In this document: piece by piece, positions 13,841-21,096 of the stretch
How positions within the stretch are numbered: the first letter of the stretch is position 1
Layout of the letters: every line of letters begins with the position of its first letter
Source: CAZUTK01 sp964623265
GTDB taxonomy: Bacteria; Electryoneota; B3-LCP
Assembly: GCA_964623265.1 (NCBI GenBank)
Contig: CAZUTK010000045.1
Location: 1-27,566, forward strand
Direction of reading: 5' to 3'
DNA length: 27,566 nucleotides
Notes under the pieces: model-generated
What the model saw: only the letters and a program-made list of their open reading frames with translations
Databases searched by the model: none
Told to the model about the DNA's origin: nothing
Program-made: the position numbers and the translations under genes

Positions 13841-15532
13841 ATGAGAAGGCTACAGACTTTAGGCTTGATGTTGATTTTGATCGGATGCTGGAACTTCACC
13901 GCCGCGGGCGCGGAATTGCTGGTTCCGACGCATTTCCCCACCATTCAAGCCGCCATCAACGCGGCGCTCGACTACGACACCGTGCTGGTGGATGCCGGAA
14001 TATACTCTGAAAGGCTGGATTTTCTCGGTAAGAACATCGTCGTCACGAGTCATTACATCCAGACCGGCGATTCGAACACCATCGTCAACACCGTCCTCGA
14101 CGCCGGCGGCGTCGGCAGCGCGGTGCGGATGACGAACGGCGAAGGCGAAGGAGCGGTCTTCATGGGGTTCACCGTGCGCAACGGAGCAGGCAGCCTCTAC
14201 CAGCCGGGCTACGGTGAATTTTACGTCGGCGGGGGGTTTTACCTGATCAACGCCTCGCCACTGATTCAGTTCAACATCATCCGGGATCATTTGACGCCGG
14301 ACGGCGGGTCCGGCATCTTCAGCGACGGCGGATCTCCCCGGATCCATCGCAATACCATCGTGCAGAACATCACCACAAACTCGGGATGCGGTGCGGGAAT
14401 GCTGATCAAGAACGCTCCGGGCGGAGTAATTGATTCGAACTACGTGCAATACAATACGGCTTATCACGCAGGCGGCATCGCGTTGAAGCACGCTCATCCG
14501 CTCGTCACCCGCAACGTGATCACGAACAACATCGCATCGCAGAGCGGAGGCGCAATCCGGATTTACACATCGTCGCATCCGAGCATCATCAACAACACGA
14601 TTTCGGACAATTCCGCACCCTCCGGCGGTGGTGTGCAGGTTCTGGACAATTCCGATCCGATCTTCATGAACAACATCGTCTCCTTCACGGCTTCGGGTGC
14701 GGGCTTCGTGGTGATCGGCGCTTGTTCGCCGCAGCTCTCCTACAATCTCTTTTATGAAAACGCCGGCGGAGATTACATCAACATCGCGCCGGGCGTGGGC
14801 GACATCACCGGCAATCCCGCCTATGTGGGCGGCATTCCGTTCGATTATCACCTGACAGGCATTTCCGCCGCCATCAATATGGGCAATCCCAATCCGATCT
14901 ACAACGATCCGGATCAGACGCGCAACGATATCGGCGCTTTTTACTATTACATCGGACCCCCGGTGCCGGTGGAGCTGCAGAGCTTCAGCGCCGCCGTCGG
15001 CGAAGACGGCATCACTCTGACCTGGCGCACCGCCTCCGAAATCGGCTGCTGGGGCTGGGTGGTCGAACGAGCGGAAGACGGATCCACCTATCAGACCGTC
15101 AGCCCTTGGATCGCCGGGCAGGGGACTTCGTCACAGCCGGGAGATTACCGCTTCACGGATCGCGAGGTTGTTCCTGGGAGCACCTACACCTACCGCCTGC
15201 AGCAAGTAAACCTGAGCGGTTCGGTTACCTATTCCGACCCGATCCAGGTTCGCTACGACGTCCTGGCGGCGGAATTCAGCCTGGAGCAGAACTATCCCAA
15301 TCCCTTCAATCCGACGACTCAGATCCGCTTCGGGCTGGAAAGAGCCGGCGCTGTCCGCATCCGCATCTATGACGCCGCGGGCAGCCTCGTGCAGGTACTG
15401 GCGGACGGCGATTATGAAGCGGGGATGCACACCCTAACCTGGAATGCGCAGGACCTGCCCAGCGGGCGATACATCTGCAGCTTGAATGTCGAAGGACAAA
15501 CTCTGACGCGAATCATCACCTTGCTCAAATAA
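13841..15532 (+). CDS. Secreted right-handed beta-helix protein with type IX (Por) sorting domain
   Basis: The 563-residue product begins with an export signal (MRRLQTLGLMLILIGC...AAGA). Next comes a parallel beta-helix of the PbH1/Chlam_PMP type (about 30-340), introduced by FPTIQAAINAALDYDTVLVDAG and rich in NN.I..N and GGG/SGG turns. An Ig/Fn3-like part spans about 375-470 (VELQSFSAAVGEDGITLTWRTASE). The C-terminal 85 residues (479-563) start FSLEQNYPNPFNPTTQIRF and end in a short strand plus Lys, the sorting domain of type IX secretion cargo. Such beta-helices often bind or cleave polysaccharide; no catalytic residues could be assigned. The signal also fits a lipobox (LIGC), so lipoprotein anchoring is possible. 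GGGAGGA lies just upstream of ATG 13841. Confidence 0.9.
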   Translation: MRRLQTLGLMLILIGCWNFTAAGAELLVPTHFPTIQAAINAALDYDTVLVDAGIYSERLDFLGKNIVVTSHYIQTGDSNTIVNTVLDAGGVGSAVRMTNGEGEGAVFMGFTVRNGAGSLYQPGYGEFYVGGGFYLINASPLIQFNIIRDHLTPDGGSGIFSDGGSPRIHRNTIVQNITTNSGCGAGMLIKNAPGGVIDSNYVQYNTAYHAGGIALKHAHPLVTRNVITNNIASQSGGAIRIYTSSHPSIINNTISDNSAPSGGGVQVLDNSDPIFMNNIVSFTASGAGFVVIGACSPQLSYNLFYENAGGDYINIAPGVGDITGNPAYVGGIPFDYHLTGISAAINMGNPNPIYNDPDQTRNDIGAFYYYIGPPVPVELQSFSAAVGEDGITLTWRTASEIGCWGWVVERAEDGSTYQTVSPWIAGQGTSSQPGDYRFTDREVVPGSTYTYRLQQVNLSGSVTYSDPIQVRYDVLAAEFSLEQNYPNPFNPTTQIRFGLERAGAVRIRIYDAAGSLVQVLADGDYEAGMHTLTWNAQDLPSGRYICSLNVEGQTLTRIITLLK

Positions 15533-15556
15533 CCATCCTTTCTCCTCCCTGCAGCG

Positions 15557-15587
15557 CGAAGGGCTCGTCGAATTGACGAGCCCTTCG
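15557..15587. terminator. Bidirectional terminator between convergent genes
   Basis: A perfect 13-bp stem, CGAAGGGCTCGTC (15557-15569) and GACGAGCCCTTCG (15575-15587), with loop GAATT. It lies between the stop of the beta-helix gene and the stop of the convergent minus-strand gene at 15615. There is no long T-run on either side. Confidence 0.75.
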
Positions 15588-15614
15588 TTATTGGATGATC
15601 TCTTTTTGTTTCAC

Positions 15615-17756
15615 TTAATGCTGATAGCGGGGGGAATATCCGGCGCTGCGCAGCTCTTCCATCAGCTTGTTCAGATCCGTCCCCGAACGCAGGAAGGCGC
15701 GTCGGGCGCCGGCGCGTTCCTGAATGAAGGGCAGGAAACGCTTCTGCATCAGGAGCTCATCCAGGAGCATATGGTCGCTGACTTCCAGACTGACGGGTTC
15801 GCCGCCGACGAAGATGTTGCCGGTCTTCTCCACGACTTCGGCGATCATATGATCCAGATTCCCGGGGATGCTGCCCTGGTTGTGTTCCCAGAGGAACTGG
15901 CGCATCTCCCGCGCCGATAAGCCGTCCTCCAAGCCACGCCGAATCGCCGCGCGGGTGATGAGGATGCGACCCTTGTGATCGTCTGTGAAGCGCGCCAGGT
16001 AGAGCTGCTTTTCCAGCGGGAATCCGGCGGGCACCGTGATTTCGAGGTTGCTGTGGATGACCAGCTTTTCCGGAAAGGTGCCGGTGCGCGGAGCGGCTTC
16101 CCGTTCGACGAAGGGGGGTTTGGCGTTACGGGTCTGCAGGAGCCAGGCGCCGATTTCCGTCAGGCGGAAGAGATCCACGCGCTGCGCCGGATGCGATGCC
16201 GTTTCCACGATGCCGATCCAGCTCAAGGATCGTTCCAGCGTGGATTTCATAAAGCGGTACTTCTCCTTGACCACATCGGGAGTCGGCAGAGGCAGTTCGC
16301 CGGAGCGGAAGGCTTCTTCGCGATCCATCAGGATGTGGAAGAAAGCCCGCATCTCGATCCATTGATAGACCGGGCAATCCCAGAGCATGCGTAAAATCGC
16401 GCGCCGCAATGCGTAGATGCTCGGCGAATCACCTTTTTGCAGCACGCCCTGCAGAGGGCTGGAGTCGCGGTCATTCCACGATGCATTCTTCCGGTAAAAC
16501 ACCCAGAAGTCACGGCAGAAGGCGGCTTCCGTCTGGATGGGCGTCAGCTTTTCGATGTTGATCTTCCAGCGCTCGTTGTCGGGATACAGAATTTCCCGCT
16601 CATAAGCGTAGAGGAAGAGGAAATCCAGGTAATGATACGCGTCAACGGGGCGGCCTTCCAGGCGGTCGAGGATGCGCTTCAGATTTTTCTTGTGCATGCC
16701 GCCCTTGCGGATGACCCCCACTTCACAGCGCACCAGATGGTTGAGCAGCTGCTGAAAGTCTATCCAGAGAGCCGACCGCTCCTTGCTGCGGGAGGCGAGG
16801 GCAAAATCCTCGTCTTCGGACTTGTACTGAGGCACCGGCTCGAAGAGGTCCTGATATTTCTGCTTGAAGTTGTAGCGGATGATGTGCGCGACCTCGCGCG
16901 GCAGACGATACAAAAGCTCCTTCGATTTGCGATCCTCCGCCGTCTGCGCGGTATCCACCAAACCGAGCTTCTCGACCAGCGCATCCTGAATCGGGGCGAG
17001 CAGCGCTTCCGGGTCTTTGTTAACAAACAGAGAAAACTCATAGGCGAGCTGAGAAGCGGGGATGCCTTCCTGATGCAGCGCCAGAATTTTCAGAAATTTA
17101 CGAGTGTTGATCTCGCACTTTTCGAAGAATTTCCGCAGACGCACGGGGTTGCGCAGCTGCGCCTTCAACCAATGGAAAAGGGCGTGCGTCTTGTGCAATT
17201 CCACCGGATCTCCCCCCAGCCTCTCCACCAGCGCATGCAACTGTTCCTTCGAACGCCGCGGCAGGATCGCACCCAGCTTTCCCTCTAAGAATTCCGGCAG
17301 ATGGAGGTAAGACGCGCAGGCGTTCAGCAGATGGAACTTCGCGGAATCAGGATCATCCGCGGCGGAGCGCACTTCCCACAGCAGACCATACTGCAGCAAC
17401 GGTTCGGCGGTCTGCTCCAGCGCCTCGCCGTGGCGCAGGAGGAATCCGGTAGCCAGCTCTTCGCGGGTGGCAACGCCGCCTTCCGAGAGGATGTAGAACA
17501 AGAGGTCGTAGGAACGCTTCGGGATGCCGCCGAGCACCTGCTCGAGTTTTTCGTCATCTTGCAACGCCGCCTGCAACGCCGGGAGCAGTTCATCCAGTGG
17601 CAGAATCATGGCATCCTGCGAACCCAGCCAATGCGCCGCCATTCTGCGCAGCGGCTGTTCCGCCAGATGGGTCACTCCGTCTTTGATAGCATCGAACTGC
17701 TTCTTTTTCAAGACGACAACGTAGCTCTCTTCTAAGTTCTTTGTTTTATCTTTCAT
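15615..17756 (-). CDS. Large protein with XPB/Ssl2-type helicase-associated domain, no ATPase
   Basis: The 713-residue cytoplasmic product is rich in Leu, Glu and Arg, with no signal peptide or membrane helix. About residues 570-690 (KLVIHSNLEITVPAGFPLEK, LYLARFTD, ILITRAAIRRGLEDGLSAREM and the following helix) resemble the helicase-associated domain found beside XPB/Ssl2-like helicases in bacteria. No Walker A (GxGKT) or DEAH motif is present, so it is not a helicase by itself. The N-terminal 550 residues look like a chain of winged-helix or HEAT-like helical segments. The function is unknown; a DNA- or RNA-binding role is a guess. No Shine-Dalgarno sequence precedes the start, and a terminator-ended small transcription unit lies just upstream. 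Confidence 0.75.
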   Translation of the reverse strand: MKDKTKNLEESYVVVLKKKQFDAIKDGVTHLAEQPLRRMAAHWLGSQDAMILPLDELLPALQAALQDDEKLEQVLGGIPKRSYDLLFYILSEGGVATREELATGFLLRHGEALEQTAEPLLQYGLLWEVRSAADDPDSAKFHLLNACASYLHLPEFLEGKLGAILPRRSKEQLHALVERLGGDPVELHKTHALFHWLKAQLRNPVRLRKFFEKCEINTRKFLKILALHQEGIPASQLAYEFSLFVNKDPEALLAPIQDALVEKLGLVDTAQTAEDRKSKELLYRLPREVAHIIRYNFKQKYQDLFEPVPQYKSEDEDFALASRSKERSALWIDFQQLLNHLVRCEVGVIRKGGMHKKNLKRILDRLEGRPVDAYHYLDFLFLYAYEREILYPDNERWKINIEKLTPIQTEAAFCRDFWVFYRKNASWNDRDSSPLQGVLQKGDSPSIYALRRAILRMLWDCPVYQWIEMRAFFHILMDREEAFRSGELPLPTPDVVKEKYRFMKSTLERSLSWIGIVETASHPAQRVDLFRLTEIGAWLLQTRNAKPPFVEREAAPRTGTFPEKLVIHSNLEITVPAGFPLEKQLYLARFTDDHKGRILITRAAIRRGLEDGLSAREMRQFLWEHNQGSIPGNLDHMIAEVVEKTGNIFVGGEPVSLEVSDHMLLDELLMQKRFLPFIQERAGARRAFLRSGTDLNKLMEELRSAGYSPRYQH

Positions 17757-17833
17757 AGAGATGGTTGTGTGATTTGGGATGATGATAATGAAACCGAAGA
17801 TTAAAGGTTAAGTTTGACGTTTCAGGGCGTAAT

Positions 17834-17852
17834 AAAAAAGCCCGAAACGGGC
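17834..17852 (-). terminator. Intrinsic terminator of the small transcription unit
   Basis: On the minus strand: GCCCG (17852-17848), loop TTT, CGGGC (17844-17840), then six T (17839-17834). It has the classic stem plus U-run shape; an AAAAA before the stem can extend pairing with the U-run. It lies 77 nt before the next minus-strand start (17756). Confidence 0.8.
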
Positions 17853-17934
17853 AGGTTTTTCGAAGAATGATCTACACTGCCGTGACCGCCCCCTCCCACG
17901 AGTTTTCCGTCTCCACGGCAAGTTGCTCAGCCGT
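17834..17934 (-). ncRNA. Unidentified structured small RNA or leader attenuator
   Basis: A promoter with near-consensus boxes (17967-17939) and an intrinsic terminator (17852-17834) define a transcript of about 100 nt on the minus strand. Near its 5' half, UGCCGUG (17884-17878 and its complement at 17920-17914) closes a stem of 7 bp. Beyond a bulged U this stem is extended by two more pairs (AC with GU). The enclosed loop is G-rich (a GGGAGGGGGCGG run). There is no start codon with a ribosome site and no long open frame. I do not see the SRP domain IV loop, RNase P, tmRNA or common riboswitch cores. It may be a free sRNA (a 6S-type RNA is conceivable by size) or a terminator-controlled leader of the 713-residue gene. 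Confidence refers to it being a real transcription unit. Confidence 0.6.
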
Positions 17935-17938
17935 CCAT

Positions 17939-17967
17939 AGTATAATAAAAAAAAGGGGAAAAGTCAA
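17939..17967 (-). promoter_or_regulatory. Promoter of the small RNA unit
   Basis: On the minus strand: TTGACT (17967-17962), a 17-bp spacer containing an eight-T run, and TATACT (17944-17939). Each box is 5/6 to consensus. Predicted start is near 17932-17934. Confidence 0.8.
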
Positions 17968-18112
17968 GGAAATTTATAAAATTGAGTAAGTTTTTCGTTC
18001 ACACCGCGATTTCGAAGATATATACGCCGATTCAGACGAATTCATCGGTTTAAAATTTATTCAATTTAACTAAAAACAAACCGGAAATAGTTGCTCTTAG
18101 TCACAAATTAAA
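17968..18112. other. AT-rich intergenic segment without gene
   Basis: Between the small RNA promoter and the rlmB terminator the sequence is distinctly AT-rich (TTTATAAAATTGAG, TTTAAAATTTATTCAATTTAAC). I see no open frame or RNA gene here. It may act as an UP-element-like region for the small RNA promoter. Confidence 0.5.
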
Positions 18113-18145
18113 CGCTTTTCGAGGGGAATCCGTTCCCGGAAAGCG
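18113..18145 (-). terminator. Terminator after rlmB
   Basis: Nested arms CGCTTT/AAAGCG (18113-18118 and 18140-18145) and GGGAA/TTCCC around TCCG form a hairpin. On the minus strand it is followed by TTTAATTT, just beyond the rlmB stop. Confidence 0.65.
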
Positions 18146-18163
18146 GTTGGATGGGTGGTAGGT

Positions 18164-19111
18164 TCAAACGTGCAGACGGCGGCGGACGAGTTCGTAGAGG
18201 CAGAGTGCGGCGGCGACCGAGGCGTTCAACGAAGCCACATGCCCCCGCAGCGGGATGGAAATCAGATCATCGCAGCGCCGCTTGACCCCCGGACGCAACC
18301 CCCTGCCCTCGGATCCGATCACCAGCGCGATCTTACCTCGCAGGTCGGCATCGTAAAGCAGCCGCTGGGCTTCCTGGTCGGCTCCGATGATGCGGAAATC
18401 CGCTTCTTTCAGGCGGTCGAGGGCGCCGGCGATGTTCACCACGCGCGCGATGGGCAGATGCAGCGCCGCTCCGGCGGAGGCTCGGATGGCAGCCGCCGTA
18501 ATCCCCGCCGCACGGTGCATCGGCAGGATTGCGCCGGCGGCTCCGGAACATTCCGCAGTGCGAAGAATCGCTCCCACGTTGCCGACATCCTGTATCTGAT
18601 CCAGGACGACCAGAAACGGTTCTCCCTCCGCCTGGTCCGCACCGGCGATGAGATCATCCAAACGTCGGTAGGGGAATTCGCGGATCAGTGCCACATAACC
18701 CTGATGATGCAACCCTTCCGCCGCTTGCTGCAACTGCGCAGGATCCGCTTCTCGAATCTTCCAGCCTGCGGTCTGAAACCGCCGCAGGGCTTCATCCGGC
18801 TTGCCGCTTTGGATCCGGCGGGCGACGAGCAGGACGTCCGGGATGACGCCGCGTTCCCATAATTCTTCCACGGGCCTGCGCCCGGCGATGGGAATCCAAT
18901 CTCCCCGCGGCTCCATCCGGATTTCGCGGGTACTCTTTTGGCGCGGCTCATTCTTCTGTGCGCATCCCATCCAAAATTCCCGCCGACTTTGTTTCGGGCG
19001 TTGACTGCCGCGAGAAGGGGGTTTACGGGGATCGGCGGGCTTTCCGAACCGCGGCGGGGGGGGAGCCGTCTTGGCGCGGGTTCCGCGCCGGTTCTTCGAC
19101 GAAGCCGTCAC
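18164..19111 (-). CDS. rlmB: 23S rRNA 2'-O-ribose methyltransferase, TrmH/SpoU family (RlmB-like)
   Basis: A SPOUT enzyme that methylates a ribose 2'-OH in RNA using SAM; RlmB acts on G2251 of 23S rRNA. All three SpoU motifs are present: LDQIQDVGNVGAILRTAE, VIGSEGRGL and IPLRGHVASLNASVAAA. The substrate-binding N-domain starts with IAGRRPVEELWERG. I place the start at GTG 19111, which overlaps the aspS stop as GTGA and follows a GGGGGAG, giving 315 residues. The first 65 or so are a basic, Pro/Arg/Lys-rich extension. An internal ATG (MEPRGDW) would give the bare 250-residue core. Substrate specificity beyond the family is inferred. Confidence 0.88.
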   Translation of the reverse strand: MTASSKNRRGTRAKTAPPPPRFGKPADPRKPPSRGSQRPKQSRREFWMGCAQKNEPRQKSTREIRMEPRGDWIPIAGRRPVEELWERGVIPDVLLVARRIQSGKPDEALRRFQTAGWKIREADPAQLQQAAEGLHHQGYVALIREFPYRRLDDLIAGADQAEGEPFLVVLDQIQDVGNVGAILRTAECSGAAGAILPMHRAAGITAAAIRASAGAALHLPIARVVNIAGALDRLKEADFRIIGADQEAQRLLYDADLRGKIALVIGSEGRGLRPGVKRRCDDLISIPLRGHVASLNASVAAALCLYELVRRRLHV

Positions 19112-20889
19112 TTCTTCTCCCCCTGCGGCGGTGTGATCAACTGCAGACCGAGTTCTGCCCACTGCTGCGCGTCGGTGACGGCGGGCGAACCGTCCATCAG
19201 TGAGAGCGCGGCGGTGGTTTTGGGAAAGGCGATGACGTCCCGGATGGTATCCGATCCCGCCATAATCATCGCCAGGCGGTCCAGCCCGAAGGCGATCCCA
19301 CCGTGCGGCGGCGTACCCATCTCGAGGGCTTCCAACAGGAAGCCGAACTTCGTCTGTGCCTCTTCCGGCGAAAGCCCCAACATCTGGAATACGCGTCGCT
19401 GGATCTCCTTCTGATGAATGCGGATGGATCCGCCTGCAATCTCGTTGCCGTTCAGGACCAGATCGTAGGCTCGGGCGCGGATCCTGCCCCAATCTTCCGG
19501 ATAGCGCTCGAGGTCTTCGAGGATCGGCGAGGTGAAGGGGTGATGCGCCGCCTGAAAGCGATTCTGCTCCGCGTCGAATTCGAACATCGGGAATTCGGTG
19601 ACCCAGCAGTGAATAAATTCGGATCCGGCGGTCAAGCCCAGCTCCCGCCCCGCCCAGAGGCGCAGCTGCCCCAGCCCTAAAGCCAACTTTCGGGGATCGG
19701 CGTCCGCGCCGATCGCGAGCAGGTCTCCGGGTTTGCAGCCCGCGCGCTCGAGAGCCGCTTTGATCTGCGCCGCCGGCAGAAACTTCGCCGCGGTTGAGCT
19801 GACGACACCGTCCGCCGTGATCTGCGCGAAAACCAGCCCGCCCAATCCCCAACCGCGGGCTTTTTCCACCAATTGATCGCGCTGTTTGCGCGAATAGCCG
19901 GCGCAGCCCGGGAGATTCAACCCGCGCACGTCGCCCCCCGCCGCCAGCGCCTGCGCGAAGACTTGAAAGGGAGCATCTGCGAAAGTCTCCGCAAGATCCA
20001 TGATTTTCAGGGGGTTGCGCAGGTCCGGCTTGTCGCTGCCGTATTCGAGCAAGGCGCGTTCATAGGGAATCCGCGCGAAGGGGACGGCGATTTCCACCTG
20101 CAGGACTTCCGCGAAGAGACGCACCATCAGCCCTTCCACGATCTCCCGAATCTCCTCCTCGTCCGTGAAGGAGAGCTCCACGTCAATCTGCGTGAATTCC
20201 GGCTGGCGGTCGGCGCGCAGATCCTCGTCGCGGAAACATTTGACGATTTGAAAATAGCGGTCGAAGCCGGAAGCCATCAAGAGCTGCTTGTAGATCTGCG
20301 GAGACTGCGGCAAGGCGTAAGCCCGCCCGGGATGCAGGCGCGAAGGGACGAGGAAATCGCGCGCTCCTTCCGGCGTCGGCTTGATCAGGAAGGGAGTCGC
20401 GATCTCCACAAAGCCGCTCTCATCGAAGTAACTCCGAATGGCTTGATACAGCCTGTGCAGGAGACGCAGGTTGCGCTGCATTTTCTCGCTGCGCAGGTGA
20501 AGATAGCGGTATTTCAGGCGGAATTCCTCCTGCACTTTTTCCGCTTCTTCCGGCAGGAAGGGAGGCGTCTTCGACGGGGAAAGCAGTTCCACCCGATCCG
20601 CCAGGATTTCGTAGGCACCGGTCGCCATGCGCGGGTTGATGCCGGCTTCCGGCCGGCGCTTCAGCACGCCTTCCACCCGCACCACGTCTTCATGGTGCAG
20701 ATTCACCAGCGCTTCCCGCAGATCGGCGCGATCCGGCGGGGGAGTGATCTGGACGATACCGGTGTGGTCGCGAAGATCAAGAAAGGCGAGCCCGCCCAGG
20801 TCGCGGATGCGATGCACCCAGCCGCATAGGGTGAGCCGATCCCCTTCGTTTCGGGCGGTAACCTGCCCGCAATAAGTTCTGTCTTTCAT
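19108..20889 (-). CDS. aspS: Aspartyl-tRNA synthetase
   Basis: A class II synthetase that charges tRNA-Asp. The 593-residue length is typical of the bacterial type, with an OB-fold anticodon domain (1-105), a catalytic core, and the GAD insert at about 290-410. Motif 2 reads FRDEDLRADRQPEFTQIDVE and motif 3 GIAFGLDRLAMIMAG. The anticodon-domain loop reads WVHRIRDLGGLAF. Leu at the position where non-discriminating enzymes often have His hints at a tRNA-Asp-specific enzyme, but this is only a hint. A promoter at 20916-20944 gives a leader of about 20 nt. The stop overlaps the rlmB start as GTGA, so the two form an operon. Confidence 0.97.
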   Translation of the reverse strand: MKDRTYCGQVTARNEGDRLTLCGWVHRIRDLGGLAFLDLRDHTGIVQITPPPDRADLREALVNLHHEDVVRVEGVLKRRPEAGINPRMATGAYEILADRVELLSPSKTPPFLPEEAEKVQEEFRLKYRYLHLRSEKMQRNLRLLHRLYQAIRSYFDESGFVEIATPFLIKPTPEGARDFLVPSRLHPGRAYALPQSPQIYKQLLMASGFDRYFQIVKCFRDEDLRADRQPEFTQIDVELSFTDEEEIREIVEGLMVRLFAEVLQVEIAVPFARIPYERALLEYGSDKPDLRNPLKIMDLAETFADAPFQVFAQALAAGGDVRGLNLPGCAGYSRKQRDQLVEKARGWGLGGLVFAQITADGVVSSTAAKFLPAAQIKAALERAGCKPGDLLAIGADADPRKLALGLGQLRLWAGRELGLTAGSEFIHCWVTEFPMFEFDAEQNRFQAAHHPFTSPILEDLERYPEDWGRIRARAYDLVLNGNEIAGGSIRIHQKEIQRRVFQMLGLSPEEAQTKFGFLLEALEMGTPPHGGIAFGLDRLAMIMAGSDTIRDVIAFPKTTAALSLMDGSPAVTDAQQWAELGLQLITPPQGEKK

Positions 20890-20915
20890 AAATCGTTCAT
20901 AGATTGCCAGGCGGT

Positions 20916-20944
20916 AATATACGCAAAAACAGCGCGGGATTCAA
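20916..20944 (-). promoter_or_regulatory. Promoter of aspS-rlmB
   Basis: On the minus strand: TTGAAT (20944-20939), a 17-bp spacer and TATATT (20921-20916). The predicted start is about 20 nt before the aspS ATG. Confidence 0.7.
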
Positions 20945-21031
20945 GCGCTTTTGCCGGCGGGATTTATGGCGGGATGCGCGGGCTTCGTGTCGACGGCCAA
21001 CCCGAAAAAAGAGCAGCGCGCGCGATTCTGC

Positions 21032-21060
21032 TTGTTTTCTCCCGAATCCCTGCGTATATT
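21032..21060 (+). promoter_or_regulatory. Promoter of the 459-residue sorting-domain protein
   Basis: TTGTTT (21032-21037), a 17-bp spacer and TATATT (21055-21060), with the start predicted about 30 nt ahead of ATG 21097. The -35 is weak. Confidence 0.6.
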
Positions 21061-21096
21061 ATGCGTTGCATTTTCATCCAACCTCGAGGGACCACT

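Noticed and set aside
16437..17288. 283-codon plus-strand frame opposite the helicase-associated gene
   Set aside because: Composition is that of an antisense shadow; the minus frame is longer, complete and has domain similarity.
18164..19852. A single 562-codon minus-strand frame that looks like a fusion of a long N-terminal domain to RlmB
   Set aside because: The first ~247 codons are an out-of-frame reading of aspS on the same strand. The real gene starts at the GTGA overlap at 19111.
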